From Moraxella osloensis (GTDB lineage: Bacteria; Pseudomonadota; Gammaproteobacteria; Pseudomonadales; Moraxellaceae): 64,000 nt of DNA. Below the pieces are notes generated by a model, which saw only the letters and a program-made list of their open reading frames with translations, had not been told where the DNA came from and made no database searches. A program made the position numbers and the translations under genes. The DNA lies in contig NZ_CP047226.1 in the NCBI RefSeq assembly GCF_009867135.1, forward strand, positions 806,001 to 870,000, written 5' to 3'. Positions 8,480 to 18,114 of the stretch are shown one piece after another; position 1 is the first letter of the stretch; each line of letters opens with the position of its first letter.

Positions 8480-8544
8480 CGTATGCGGTTTGGTGTGGTA
8501 ACGTCCGTTTTTATCAAATTTTTTGGCAATGTTAGGTGGCAATC

Positions 8545-9117
8545 GTGTCAACAAAAACGCTATTTATTTTAGGCTTATTATTTATTATCGTATCGGCCTA
8601 TTTTTATGCGCAAAACGATGCTCGCTTGACCCAAGTGTCACTCAAACCGACCGATATTGATTACCAAGCAGAGCAAATCAAAGCGCTACAAACGACCGAA
8701 ACAGGTAGTGTTGGCTATCAGTTAACAGCGGCGCAAGTAACCCATTACCAAAATGCCAATACCGCCGTGATGTCTAAACCGCAGATTGTTATCCGCCCAA
8801 AAAATGAGCGTGAAGTAACCTTGGTGGCAGACCAAGCGCAATTGGATGAAAATAAGCAGATTGCCAAACTGATAGGTAACGTGACCTTAACCAGCGTTCC
8901 GTTGCTCACCCAAAATACTAGTATGTCGAATTTGCCGGTTAAAATGATAGGTAACAACTTTGTCGGTGATTTGGTCAATAATACAGTAATGACTAATGAA
9001 CCGCTTACCTTTATCCATGGGAATAATCGGTTTGATGCCAAACAATTTAGTGGTGACTTGGCAACGGGTGATTACGGTTTTGGACAAGTGAGTGTGACGA
9101 TTGAACCTGCACAGTAG
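8545..9117 (+). CDS. lptC: LPS export protein LptC
   Basis: A protein of about 190 residues with one N-terminal membrane helix (LFILGLLFIIVSAYFYA), then a periplasmic beta-jellyroll. It receives LPS from LptBFG and passes it to LptA. GDLVNNTVMTNEPL and ATGDYGFGQVSV match the C-terminal part of LptC. I prefer the GTG at 8545 because AGGTGG ends 5 bases before it; a GTG at 8536 is also in frame but overlaps that site. No upstream ATG exists. Position between kdsC and lptA supports the call. Confidence 0.9.
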   Translation: MSTKTLFILGLLFIIVSAYFYAQNDARLTQVSLKPTDIDYQAEQIKALQTTETGSVGYQLTAAQVTHYQNANTAVMSKPQIVIRPKNEREVTLVADQAQLDENKQIAKLIGNVTLTSVPLLTQNTSMSNLPVKMIGNNFVGDLVNNTVMTNEPLTFIHGNNRFDAKQFSGDLATGDYGFGQVSVTIEPAQ

Positions 9118-9264
9118 CTAACCCTAGCCTTTAGTACAGCAGCTACTGTGACAGCAAACCAGTTGCGATGTTGACGGGATTTAAGTGAGTATCAAAAATC
9201 TTTAACTTCGGTGCTAATTTAAGCTATATTGTTGATTTTAAAATTTTTATATAAAAGGTTTAAC

Positions 9265-9804
9265 ATGATTGTGGTGAAGACTCGACAATTAATAATGGCT
9301 GGCGGTGTGTCAGTTGCTGGCATCCTTGCGGCATCGAACGTGGCAAACGCCCTGCCATCAGACGCCAATGAGCCGATTCGGTTGTTGGCAGACAAAGCGA
9401 CGTACAGTGAGCGCTCTGGGGTGACAAGCTATACAGGCAACGTCACCATTACCCAAGGCACGCTCAAAATGGCGGCGGATAATTTAACCGTCAATTTGAC
9501 GCCAACCCGCGCCATCGAAAGCGCAGTCGCAACAGGGCGTCCTGCCACTATCCAACAAATTGTGACACAAGAGAAGGGCTTGGCGAAAGGTCAGGCGAAT
9601 CGAATTGATTACAATGTCAAAACAGGGCTTGTCACCCTCACGGGTAATGCGCGCTTGACCCAAAATGGTGGTAGTTTTTCTGGCAATGTCATCCATTACA
9701 GTCTAAAAGTGGGTGATATTGAGGCAAAAGCAGGGAATAACCAACGTGTTGAGCTAGTATTTCCGCCACAAGCGAGCAACCGTGTTGGCGTTCGCAATCG
9801 CTAG
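9265..9804 (+). CDS. lptA: LPS transport periplasmic protein LptA
   Basis: About 179 residues with a signal peptide ending near VANALPSDA, then an OstA-like domain: IRLLADKATYSERSG, YTGNVTITQG and ADNLTVNL are typical. LptA oligomers bridge the periplasm and carry LPS to LptD. The frame is open from a TTG at 9229, but the ATG at 9265 has AAAAGG 8 bases upstream and gives a normal signal peptide. It lies 57 bases before lptB. Confidence 0.94.
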   Translation: MIVVKTRQLIMAGGVSVAGILAASNVANALPSDANEPIRLLADKATYSERSGVTSYTGNVTITQGTLKMAADNLTVNLTPTRAIESAVATGRPATIQQIVTQEKGLAKGQANRIDYNVKTGLVTLTGNARLTQNGGSFSGNVIHYSLKVGDIEAKAGNNQRVELVFPPQASNRVGVRNR

Positions 9805-9861
9805 TATTGTTTAACTTGCTTTCGCTTTGTTCATTGCCATTGTTTAGTTCTAGGATTTATT

Positions 9862-10605
9862 ATGTCGCAACCGCAAGCCAACCAGACTCTAATCATGCAG
9901 CACCTTGCCAAACGCTATGGCAAGCGTTGGGTGGTTAAAGATGTGTCTTTTTCCGTAGAACAAGGGCAAGTGGTTGGGTTACTCGGTCCAAATGGGGCGG
10001 GCAAGACCACCAGCTTTTATATGGTCGTTGGTCTGGTCAATATGGACAAAGGCCAAATACAGCTCGGCAATCGGGATTTGTCGGCATTGTCCATGCACGA
10101 GCGCGCCGCAGCAGGCATTGGCTACTTACCGCAAGAAGCGTCAATTTTTCGCAAATTAACCGTTGAAGAAAATATTTTATCGATTTTGCAGACTCGCAAA
10201 GATTTGGATAAAGCGGGGCAGCAGCAGCAACTTAAGCAGCTGATTGGGGAATTTAATTTGGGTCATGTGCGCCACTCATTAGGGATGAGCGTGTCAGGCG
10301 GTGAGCGCAGACGCTGTGAGATTGCTCGCAGCCTTGCCTCAAATCCCAAGTTTATTTTGCTTGACGAGCCTTTTGCGGGAGTCGACCCGATTTCAGTAGG
10401 CGATATCAAAGAGGTGATTATTAAGCTCAAACAGCGCGGTATCGGCGTGCTCATCACCGATCACAACGTGCGTGAGACTTTGGCTATCTGTGAACATGCC
10501 TATATTGTCAGTGAAGGACAAATTATTGCGGCAGGCACGCCAGCGCATATTTTAGATAATGAGTTGGTACGTAAGGTCTACTTGGGTGAGAACTTCATGG
10601 TCTAG
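9862..10605 (+). CDS. lptB: LPS export ABC transporter ATPase LptB
   Basis: A 247-residue ABC ATPase that powers LPS extraction from the inner membrane with LptF and LptG. Walker A is GPNGAGKTT (42-50), the signature [13 protein letters not shown], and Walker [14 protein letters not shown]. The long match over [20 protein letters not shown] is specific for LptB. lptF and lptG are not in the window, as is usual. Confidence 0.96.
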   Translation: MSQPQANQTLIMQHLAKRYGKRWVVKDVSFSVEQGQVVGLLGPNGAGKTTSFYMVVGLVNMDKGQIQLGNRDLSALSMHERAAAGIGYLPQEASIFRKLTVEENILSILQTRKDLDKAGQQQQLKQLIGEFNLGHVRHSLGMSVSGGERRRCEIARSLASNPKFILLDEPFAGVDPISVGDIKEVIIKLKQRGIGVLITDHNVRETLAICEHAYIVSEGQIIAAGTPAHILDNELVRKVYLGENFMV

Positions 10606-10640
10606 CAAACAGGGTTTAGTAAGATTGTTCAAGGCAAAAC

Positions 10641-11078
10641 GTGATGACCACCAAAGCACGCATCTGGCAAGCGATTTTATTTGAGACAATCGCTATACTG
10701 CTATCATTAGGCTGGGTAAAATTACTCAGCTTTTTTGGCTTTACGGGTAGTGAATCGCAGCATAACTCAAGTATATTGGCGCTACTGATTGGTATTTCGC
10801 TTATCGCCATGATTTGGACATTTATTTATAACTTATTGTTTGATAAATTTTTTACCGGTGAAAAACTGGCTCGTCCGCTATGGCTACGGGTACTGCATAT
10901 AGTGGGTTTTGAAGGTGGCTTGTTGGGCTTTACCTTACCACTGGTCATGTGGGTGATGAATATTGGACTTTGGCAGGCGTTTATGCTCGATATTTCGTTG
11001 ACCTTACTTATTTTGGTATATGGGTTTATTTTTTACTGGATTTATGACCTGGTCGCCCATAAATATAGTCGCAAATAA
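10641..11078 (+). CDS. PACE-family multidrug/biocide efflux transporter (AceI-like)
   Basis: A 145-residue protein with four hydrophobic helices arranged as two repeats. The PACE motifs are recognisable: RIWQAILFE in helix 1 with the conserved Glu at position 15, WTFIYNLLFDKF at the end of helix 2, RVLHIVGFEGG in helix 3, and WIYDLVAHK in helix 4. In AceI the equivalent Glu is essential for proton-coupled export of chlorhexidine and similar cationic compounds. The start may be the GTG at 10641 or the ATG three bases later, with AAGG upstream. The substrate is inferred from the family only. Confidence 0.85.
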   Translation: MMTTKARIWQAILFETIAILLSLGWVKLLSFFGFTGSESQHNSSILALLIGISLIAMIWTFIYNLLFDKFFTGEKLARPLWLRVLHIVGFEGGLLGFTLPLVMWVMNIGLWQAFMLDISLTLLILVYGFIFYWIYDLVAHKYSRK

Positions 11079-11227
11079 CAGCAATCTTGCATGTCAAAAC
11101 TTGTGTGTCAAAATAGCTCGCTATCCTTAATTTCGTCGCATTAATTTCATTGCATAGTTTATCCCTCTCACCACCAATACGCTTTAATTTTCTTTATTCT
11201 TTAATTTTTTGTTGCAAATTGGACTCT

Positions 11228-12625
11228 ATGGCAAAATCAAAATCATCCTACGTGTGCCAACAATGTGGCGCAAACTTCGGTAAATGGTCGGGACAGTGTG
11301 CCGAATGTGGCGCATGGAATAGCCTTGTCGAAGCGCCGACGGTCAGCATGCCACATCATAAGCCTGTCACCAAAAAAGCCAGCAACTACGCGGGCGAGCA
11401 ATCGAGCGTCATGCCACTTAATGCCGTGCCTATGTCGCTCGATACTAGGCTACCAACGGGTGTTGGTGAGTTTGATCGGGTGTTAGGCGGCGGCTTAGTG
11501 GCAGGTTCTGTGGTGCTGATTGGGGGTGATCCGGGTATTGGCAAATCCACTATCTTGCTACAGACGGCGATTCACATGGCAGAAAATCAAAGTCTCGCCG
11601 GCAGTGCGCTGTATATTACGGGTGAAGAATCGTTGTCACAGGTGGCGATGCGGGCTAGTCGTTTGGGGCTACCCAATAACAACTTAAAAGTATTGGCAGA
11701 AACCAATGTTGAAATGATCTGCCAAGCCCTAACCCAAGAGCAACCAGCCGTCGCCATCATTGACTCAATTCAGACTTTGTTTACCGAAGCCATCCAATCC
11801 GCGCCAGGCGGGGTCAGTCAAATCCGTGAGTCAGCAGCGATTCTGACGCGCTATGCCAAGCAAACGGGCACAGCGTTATTCTTGGTCGGGCATGTGACCA
11901 AAGAAGGGGCGCTGGCAGGCCCTCGCGTGCTAGAACATATGGTGGATGCGGTACTGTATTTTGAAGGACAGTCGGACAGCCGTTTTCGAATGATTCGTGC
12001 GGTGAAAAATCGTTTTGGTGCTGTCAACGAGCTGGGGATTTTTGCCATGACGGATGCAGGGCTCAAAGAAGTGGCGAATCCATCGGCGATATTTTTAAGT
12101 CGCTATGATAAACCGATTGCAGGCTCAGTGGTCATGGTTAGCCGTGAAGGTACCAGACCGCTACTGGTTGAAGTACAAGCGTTGGTCGATGAATCGCAAG
12201 GACAACCTAGGCGCATGGCACTAGGTTTAGATTATCAGCGCTTAGCCATGTTGCTGGCAGTGATGCACCGTCATGGCGGTATCCAAACCAATGGGCAAGA
12301 TGTGTACGTCAATGTGGTAGGCGGTGTCAAGGTGCTTGAAACAGGCTCAGATTTGGCGGTTTTATTGGCCTGTGCGTCTAGTATCAAGGAAAAGCCTTTG
12401 CCTTATACCTTAGCGGTATTTGGTGAAGTGGGCTTGTCGGGTGAAATCAGACCTGTGCCCAATGGTCAAGAGCGTCTAAAAGAAGCGGTGAAACATGGCT
12501 TTACTCATGCGATTGTACCCAAAGCCAATGCCCCTAAAACGCAATTAGAGCAATATCAAGGTCTCAAAATCATCGCGGTTGAGCGACTAAATGATGCGAT
12601 TGACAGCGCCTTTAATCATCTATAA
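11228..12625 (+). CDS. radA: DNA repair protein RadA
   Basis: A 465-residue RecA-like branch-migration ATPase. The N-terminal C4 zinc finger is C10/C13/C24/C27; Walker A is GGDPGIGKST; the RadA-specific KNRFG motif is present; a Lon-protease-like domain forms the C-terminus. RadA processes recombination intermediates. The frame is open from an ATG at 11150, but the ATG at 11228 gives the canonical MAK start and has GGAC upstream. A strong terminator follows. Confidence 0.95.
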   Translation: MAKSKSSYVCQQCGANFGKWSGQCAECGAWNSLVEAPTVSMPHHKPVTKKASNYAGEQSSVMPLNAVPMSLDTRLPTGVGEFDRVLGGGLVAGSVVLIGGDPGIGKSTILLQTAIHMAENQSLAGSALYITGEESLSQVAMRASRLGLPNNNLKVLAETNVEMICQALTQEQPAVAIIDSIQTLFTEAIQSAPGGVSQIRESAAILTRYAKQTGTALFLVGHVTKEGALAGPRVLEHMVDAVLYFEGQSDSRFRMIRAVKNRFGAVNELGIFAMTDAGLKEVANPSAIFLSRYDKPIAGSVVMVSREGTRPLLVEVQALVDESQGQPRRMALGLDYQRLAMLLAVMHRHGGIQTNGQDVYVNVVGGVKVLETGSDLAVLLACASSIKEKPLPYTLAVFGEVGLSGEIRPVPNGQERLKEAVKHGFTHAIVPKANAPKTQLEQYQGLKIIAVERLNDAIDSAFNHL

Positions 12626-12644
12626 ATAAAGGACATAAAAAAAA

Positions 12645-12671
12645 GCTGAAAAGTAACATTTCAGCTTTTTT
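12645..12671. terminator. Bidirectional terminator between radA and convergent gene
   Basis: GCTGAAA (12645-12651) pairs with TTTCAGC (12659-12665), with eight A before and six T after, so it can end transcripts from both convergent sides. Confidence 0.9.
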
Positions 12672-12690
12672 ATGTTTATGATTCACTTGT

Positions 12691-13023
12691 TTATTCTGCA
12701 TCTGCGGCAAAATTAAAGTATTTGGATTGACTGCCAATGATTTTTTCAACCGCTTCAATCACTTCATCCACCACATCATCATACACCCCATAGTGAAGCT
12801 CATTGCGAAACGAGGTAAACGGGCTTTTACGTAGACCTGAACGCACTTCGGTAATACCATTTTTATGGTAAATAAAATCAACTTTACCATTGGTATTTAA
12901 TACACAGCTTAACCGTCCATCTTTTACCATCATATCTACCCGCTCTGGCATAAAGATGTATTCATTAACATTTAGCGTTTTGTCTTCGACAGCTTTCGTA
13001 ACAAGTGATTTTAAATCAAACAT
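12691..13023 (-). CDS. Conserved hypothetical protein, 110 aa
   Basis: I do not recognise the family. It is a soluble, mildly acidic protein that starts MFDLKSLVTKAVEDKTL and ends with a predicted helix (YDDVVDEVIEAVEKIIG). There is no signal peptide, membrane segment or Cys cluster. AGGTCAC lies just upstream of the ATG. It is convergent with radA and separated from the ABC operon downstream by about 200 bases. Confidence 0.7.
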   Translation of the reverse strand: MFDLKSLVTKAVEDKTLNVNEYIFMPERVDMMVKDGRLSCVLNTNGKVDFIYHKNGITEVRSGLRKSPFTSFRNELHYGVYDDVVDEVIEAVEKIIGSQSKYFNFAADAE

Positions 13024-13221
13024 AGTGACCTCAAAGTATAGTGTTTTTTATAATTGAAATTGAGAAAAATAGCAGTATTGTCACTGCTTGCTTATCCAGT
13101 GTTATTATGAAGAATTAATCTATCACTGTGTGTAAAAAAATGGATAACTTATGTTATCCATCTTCATCTTGTTAACCATTAGCGCGCATTTAACCCATCG
13201 TATTTAATTGCGCAAAGCTAA

Positions 13222-14016
13222 TTAGCTCAAAATTAAGCTGTCATCTTCTACCACTTCGCCGCGGGTGCGTTCAAACATATTGAGTAAATCATGAACAGTC
13301 ATGCCTTTGCGTTCATCGCCTGATACGTCTAGTACCACTTGCCCTTGGTGGAGCATGACAGTGCGCGTGCCATGATTGAGCGCTTGCTGCATGGAGTGAG
13401 TGACCATCATGGTGGTGAGATTGTTTTCTTGGACGATTTTATCGGTCAGTTCCAAGACGAAAGCGGCGGTTTTTGGGTCAAGGGCAGCCGTGTGTTCATC
13501 GAGTAGTAAAATTTTTGACGGCTGCAGGGATGCCATTAATAGGCTAACCGCTTGGCGTTGCCCACCTGATAATAAACCCATACGGTCAGTGAGTCGATTT
13601 TCTAACCCTAATTTTAAAATCGCCAGTTTTTCACGGAAAATTTCACGGTTTTTGTGATTCAATGCGCCTTTTAAAAAACGCGATTCGCCGCGCTTGTAAG
13701 CAAGTGCCATGTTTTCTTCAATGGTCAAGGCTTCACAAGTACCTGCCATTGGGTCTTGAAAAACGCGCGCTACCCAGTGCGCCCGCTGGTGGGCGGATTT
13801 TTTGGTGACGTCAATATTGTTTAGGGTGATTTTGCCGCTATCGACCCGAATCGTGCCAGCGACAGCATTTAAAAACGTCGACTTACCTGCGCCGTTGGTA
13901 CCAATGACCGTGACAAATTCACCCGCTTCAATACGCAGGCTGATACCACGTAAGGCGGGGTTTTCAATGGGCGTACCAGGATTGAAGGTCAATCGTAGGT
14001 TGTCTGCGTTCATCAT
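13222..14016 (-). CDS. ABC importer ATPase subunit
   Basis: A 264-residue ABC ATPase with Walker A GTNGAGKST, signature LLSGGQRQAVSL and Walker B ILLLDEHTAALDP. LLLDEHTAALDPK with His after Glu is typical of the ATPases that pair with PF04392-type binding proteins (TrpXYZ-like systems). It is the last gene of the operon binding protein-permease-ATPase. The substrate is unknown: some relatives import aromatic amino acids, but the sequence does not decide this. Two consecutive ATG codons occur at the start. Confidence 0.88.
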   Translation of the reverse strand: MMNADNLRLTFNPGTPIENPALRGISLRIEAGEFVTVIGTNGAGKSTFLNAVAGTIRVDSGKITLNNIDVTKKSAHQRAHWVARVFQDPMAGTCEALTIEENMALAYKRGESRFLKGALNHKNREIFREKLAILKLGLENRLTDRMGLLSGGQRQAVSLLMASLQPSKILLLDEHTAALDPKTAAFVLELTDKIVQENNLTTMMVTHSMQQALNHGTRTVMLHQGQVVLDVSGDERKGMTVHDLLNMFERTRGEVVEDDSLILS

Positions 14017-14094
14017 AAGGCATTGTCCTTTTACTTTACTTTTACTTTATAAGTTGTTAAGTGCCAAAGTTAAAATCAACTATTTGATACCAAG

Positions 14095-15000
14095 TTAAGC
14101 GGCATGCTTATGGCGATTGCTTAAAATTTTTGATTTGATTTTTGGTAGGATTAAAGCAATCACCACCAGCAGTGCGGTGACCAAGTTAACATCTTGAGGA
14201 CCAAAACCAATCGCACGTAAGGTATCATTTGACAACGCAATTTGGATAAAGAATTTATAAAGAATCGCCCCGACAATAGCAGATAGGGTAATCCACAGCA
14301 TCTTTTTGGCAGGGATGATGGTTTCACCAATGATAACGGCAGCAAGACCAATCACAATGGTGCCAACACCAATGGAAATATCGGCACCGCCTTGGGTTTG
14401 CACAAAAATCGCACCAGCAAGCGCAATCAGCCCGTTAGAAATCGCCATACCTAACAAAATACTACGAGAGGTAGCAATCCCTTGTGCTTGTGACATTCTA
14501 AGGTTAGAGCCAGTTGCCCGCATCGCCAAGCCCATCTCAGTGCTAAAGAACCAATCCAAGAAAAACTTGGCAGCAATCACCACACCACCAATGACCACAC
14601 AGCGCATCCAATAGCCGTTACTATCAGTCACCAGTTCGCCAAATATGGTTGGCTCACCGAGCAATGCCAAGTTTGGCGCTTGCATAATACGCAAATTGAC
14701 GGCATACAGCGCGACCATCACTAAAATACTTGAGAGTAGCTGTAAAATACCAAGTTTGACATGTAGCCAAGCCGTTACCAAACCTGCAACACCACCAGCA
14801 AGCATACCAAAGATACAAGCTAGCCAAGGGTTGACATCCGCGATGATTGCCACGCCTGCGACAGCACCGCCTAAGGGAAAACTACCATCCGCGGTCAAAT
14901 CTGGAAAATCTAACACCCGAAATGAAATGTATACGCCCAAAGCCACTAACGCATAGATTAGACCACTTTCTAGGGCACCAAATAAAGCAAGTAACGACAT
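14095..15000 (-). CDS. ABC importer permease subunit
   Basis: A 301-residue integral membrane protein with about eight to nine hydrophobic helices, of the branched-chain-type permease superfamily. It begins SLLALFGALESGLIYALVA and carries EMGLAMRATGSNLRMSQAQG, the cytoplasmic coupling region. It lies between the binding protein and the ATPase of the same operon, with a hairpin in the upstream gap. The C-terminus is basic (KSKILSNRHKH). Confidence 0.88.
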   Translation of the reverse strand: MSLLALFGALESGLIYALVALGVYISFRVLDFPDLTADGSFPLGGAVAGVAIIADVNPWLACIFGMLAGGVAGLVTAWLHVKLGILQLLSSILVMVALYAVNLRIMQAPNLALLGEPTIFGELVTDSNGYWMRCVVIGGVVIAAKFFLDWFFSTEMGLAMRATGSNLRMSQAQGIATSRSILLGMAISNGLIALAGAIFVQTQGGADISIGVGTIVIGLAAVIIGETIIPAKKMLWITLSAIVGAILYKFFIQIALSNDTLRAIGFGPQDVNLVTALLVVIALILPKIKSKILSNRHKHAA

Positions 15001-15027
15001 AACTGTTCACACAAAAAAGTAAAGACC

Positions 15028-15046
15028 GCTTGTTAATTTAACAAGC
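15028..15046. promoter_or_regulatory. Perfect hairpin between binding-protein and permease genes
   Basis: GCTTGTTA (15028-15035) pairs exactly with TAACAAGC (15039-15046) with a 3-base loop. It lies in the 180-base gap between the abundant binding protein and the permease. No T run follows on the minus strand, so a role in mRNA 3'-end protection and unequal expression is more likely than termination. This is inference. Confidence 0.5.
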
Positions 15047-15180
15047 AGTCAGGTGTTAAGGTAAACCAAGTGGCATTAAGCGTAATGCGACTAAAGTACA
15101 AATACGCGCTTTGAAACTTTAGTTGCCACTGGGAAATTAAATTTGCAATCACATTAAAACAGCTAACATTAACGAATGAT

Positions 15181-16248
15181 TTATTGTTTAGCTTTTGGCG
15201 CAGGTTCTACTTGGGCTGCCTGACTAATTAAATCTTGTGGCAGCGTAATGCCAACTTCTTGCGCATGTTTTGGGCTAAGGTATAAATCAAGCTTATTCAT
15301 AGTGATAGGCTTGATAGTGCCTGGTTGTTCGCCTTTTAGAACGCGTCCAACGATTTTACCTGTTTCGATGCCTAAGTCTTTGTAGTTGATACCCATCGCC
15401 GCCACTGCACCACGGGCAACGGAGTCAGTATCGGATGCCACTAGAGGGACTTTGATTTCTTTAGCCGCTTGGTAAAGTGACTCATAAGCGGATACCACGT
15501 TGTTGTCAAGTGAGGTATAGATGAGCTGAACTTTACCTTGTAGACCGCGAGTGGCTTGGGGAATATCGGTAGTGCGCTGTGCAGGTGCCGCAACGATGTT
15601 GATACCCATCGGTTTAAATTTTGCTTCAAGCTCTTTGAGTACCACGGTTGAGTTGACTTCGCCTGGGCTGTATACATAGCCGACTGATTTGAGATTTGGT
15701 ACGACTTTTTTCATCAGTTCAATCTGTGGCTCAAGTGGCAACATGTCTGATGCGCCTGTCACGTTGGTGCCAGAGGCTTCCCAAGATTTTATCAGTTTCG
15801 CTTCGACAGGGTCGGTAACCGCAGAGAAAATAACAGGAATTGAGTTGGTCGCTGCAATGACGGATTGCGCCGATGGGGTAGCAATAGCAACGATGGCATC
15901 GGGTTTATCCGCGGCAAATTGTTTGGCAATTTGACCGGCAGTCGCCGTATTGCCTTGGGCTGATTGGAAATTTACTTTTAGGTTTTGACCTTCTTTAAAG
16001 CCTTCGTTGCCAAGCTCTTCAATCACACCTTGACGAACGGCATCTAATGCTGGGTGCTCAACGATTGCCGTGATAGCAACAGATTTGGTATCGCCTGACG
16101 CAGCTGTCGTTGCACTTGCTGTGCTTGCAGTACTGGCATCAGCTGTTTTATTGTTAGATTGGCTGCAGCCCATCAGGCTTGCCATACAAATTCCACCTAG
16201 CATCATTGCTTTGGTTAAACGAGAAACACCAAATGTAGCGTTCAACAT
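15181..16248 (-). CDS. ABC importer substrate-binding lipoprotein (PF04392-like)
   Basis: A 355-residue lipoprotein with lipobox LMGC (C28), a Ser/Thr/Ala-rich linker, then a two-lobe periplasmic-binding fold: VAITAIVEHPALDAVRQG, AIATPSAQSV, VIFSAVTDPVEAKL, and the closing YLSPKHAQEVG. These match the TrpX/ABC_sub_bind family. It heads the operon with the permease and ATPase. A truncated paralogue of its C-terminal third lies at 17293-17700, on the same strand and about 1 kb upstream. The ligand cannot be told from sequence. Confidence 0.88.
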   Translation of the reverse strand: MLNATFGVSRLTKAMMLGGICMASLMGCSQSNNKTADASTASTASATTAASGDTKSVAITAIVEHPALDAVRQGVIEELGNEGFKEGQNLKVNFQSAQGNTATAGQIAKQFAADKPDAIVAIATPSAQSVIAATNSIPVIFSAVTDPVEAKLIKSWEASGTNVTGASDMLPLEPQIELMKKVVPNLKSVGYVYSPGEVNSTVVLKELEAKFKPMGINIVAAPAQRTTDIPQATRGLQGKVQLIYTSLDNNVVSAYESLYQAAKEIKVPLVASDTDSVARGAVAAMGINYKDLGIETGKIVGRVLKGEQPGTIKPITMNKLDLYLSPKHAQEVGITLPQDLISQAAQVEPAPKAKQ

Positions 16249-16697
16249 ATATCACTCCAAAAATCCATCCATAGGGTATCAATTAGAAAGGTTATAAAAA
16301 GGTAAATCTTAAAAAAGAAAATCTTACACTTCAATAACAATATCATATAGCATTGTTAAACATTATTTACATTTTATCAGCTAATTTTGCAGTCGCATAG
16401 CGTTATATGTATCAGGCAAGTTTGCCAACCATGATTAAAGCTTTGGGTAACTGGTCAAAAACGCATTATCTGATAAATTCCTATCACATAAAAATCTGCC
16501 TCATTTCGCTAATGTATCATTTTTTAATAATAATTCGCTAAGTCATCAGCTAACTAATAAGTCATAGCGCATTGTTTTTAAGTAGAAAGAAAATTACCAC
16601 AGCATTGTCATATTAAGTTACATTTTAATTTCATAATAATATAGCTTCATACAAAATTACTTATCCAGCGTACATATAAAGGTACAGATAAAGGTGT
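16249..16697. other. Intergenic region, AT-rich
   Basis: These 449 bases separate the divergent ABC operon and the RcnB-like gene and should hold both promoters. I see no RNA gene, terminator or convincing short reading frame. Confidence 0.4.
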
Positions 16698-16703
16698 ATG
16701 ACA

Positions 16704-17213
16704 ATGAAAAAATTAACGTTATTAACTAGCTTATTTTTAGCGGGCTCATTCATGGTTTCATCCGCTGTTTTTGCAAATCCTAGTCATGGTAAAGGTCAAG
16801 ACAAACAAGCTAGAAATTGGACACAGCAACAAAAACACTATAAAGATGACCGCAAAGAAAACCAACGCTACAACACGAACCATGATAGAGACCGCGACAG
16901 AAGCGACAATCGATACTACGATAGTCGTACGGGTCGCTACCTAACCCACGAGCAGTATCGCCAATTGCCCCCAGGACTGCAAAAAAATGTCGCACGTGGT
17001 AAAGCGGTACCACCAGGCTGGGCAAAAAAACTAGACAATCGTTATTACACCGTCAAGCGATATAATGACCGTAATGTCTATGTGTTAAATAACAATGCTT
17101 ATCGTCAGGCAAAGGTTATCAGTCGTCCGCGTCCAGGTGAAGTGCGCCTACGTGTTGACAACCGCGTACTTGATGTTCTTGAAGCGACACGTGTTATTTT
17201 AAATGTGCTTTAA
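16704..17213 (+). CDS. Secreted RcnB/CigR-like small basic protein
   Basis: About 169 residues: a signal peptide (KKLTLLTSLFLAGSFMVSSAVFA), a charged Arg/Asp/Asn-rich low-complexity stretch (HDRDRDRSDNRYYDSRTG), then LPPGLQKNVARGKAVPPGW, the repeat motif shared by RcnB- and CigR-type periplasmic proteins, and a C-terminal domain with YVLNNNAYR and VLDVLEATRVILNVL. RcnB in E. coli is linked to metal homeostasis, but the match is to the short motif only. An ATG at 16698 is in frame, but the one at 16704 is better spaced from AAAGG. Confidence 0.7.
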   Translation: MKKLTLLTSLFLAGSFMVSSAVFANPSHGKGQDKQARNWTQQQKHYKDDRKENQRYNTNHDRDRDRSDNRYYDSRTGRYLTHEQYRQLPPGLQKNVARGKAVPPGWAKKLDNRYYTVKRYNDRNVYVLNNNAYRQAKVISRPRPGEVRLRVDNRVLDVLEATRVILNVL

Positions 17214-17244
17214 ATAACGCATCGTTTCACTGCCCACTTTGAAT

Positions 17245-17276
17245 AACCCGTCTATTTAATTAGGCGGGTTTTTTCT
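17245..17276 (+). terminator. Terminator after RcnB-like gene
   Basis: AACCCG (17245-17250) pairs with CGGGTT (17265-17270), followed by a T run to 17276. Confidence 0.85.
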
Positions 17277-17292
17277 TATTTAATCATAGCGA

Positions 17293-17700
17293 TTATTTAT
17301 CAATTTTTCGTTCGGGTATAGTATCAACGTTAATGGCACCTTTTAATAGTTCAGGATTTAATGTTAGGCCTTGGGCTTGTGCGTGTTTTGGGCTCACGTA
17401 TAAGGTTAATTGGTTCATCACTTCGGGTTTAACTTGATTGACAGGTGTACCATCCAAAATTTTGCCTACCATTTTGCCTGTGGTACGTCCAAAGTCATAA
17501 TCATTGACACCGAGTGCTGCTGTAGCACCGCGGCGGACGCTAAACTCATCGGAGGCGATGATGGGAAGTTTTAATGTATTGGCTGATTGCACCATTGATT
17601 CGAATGCAGACGCCACATTATTGTCCATTGAGGTATAAATCAACTGGGCTTTGCCGCCAAGGCTATTAGTTGCCATGGCAATATCAGTCGGACGGATCAA
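17293..17700 (-). pseudogene. C-terminal fragment of a second PF04392 binding protein
   Basis: The 135 residues align collinearly with residues from about 226 to near the end of the binding protein at 15181-16248: QLIYTSMDNNVASAFES against QLIYTSLDNNVVSAYES, TGKMVGKIL against TGKIVGRVL, and LYVSPKHAQ against LYLSPKHAQ. The first 225 residues, including the lipobox and one lobe, are absent, and the DNA beyond 17700 shows no homologous coding sequence. A lone fragment cannot form a binding protein, so this is a decayed paralogue. Confidence 0.8.
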
Positions 17701-18114
17701 ACTTGTTTTGTGAGTCGAATATATTATTTCAATGTACTAGTTTACTATAACATAAATAAAAGTTTGCGACTATGGCTAAGTTTTTATGGATTAAAAGGTT
17801 TTATAAACGCTTTGATAAACAGTAGTTTATTAACAAAACCTGTCATGAATACCGCTATATGCGTATGCTTAATTACATAAAGTCCGTAATTGAAACATAA
17901 TGTATAAATATTATTGAATATTTCATGAAATTGTCATAATAAAATGGTATGAAAATCTTTCGATATCTTTTAGAATAGAACTTCTACTCGCAGCATTATT
18001 TATCTTTTTTAAACGATTCGTTGCAGCGTTGATTAAGTTAAACGTGTCTGTGCTTAGTAAAGGTAAATGATTCACAGATGGAATCATCGTACACTAACTC
18101 AACAAGGAGGCTAT
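17701..18114. other. Intergenic region, AT-rich
   Basis: No homology to the missing front part of the neighbouring pseudogene is visible, so the deletion removed it. The last 60 bases lead to a strong AAGGAGG ribosome-binding site at 18104-18110. Confidence 0.4.
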
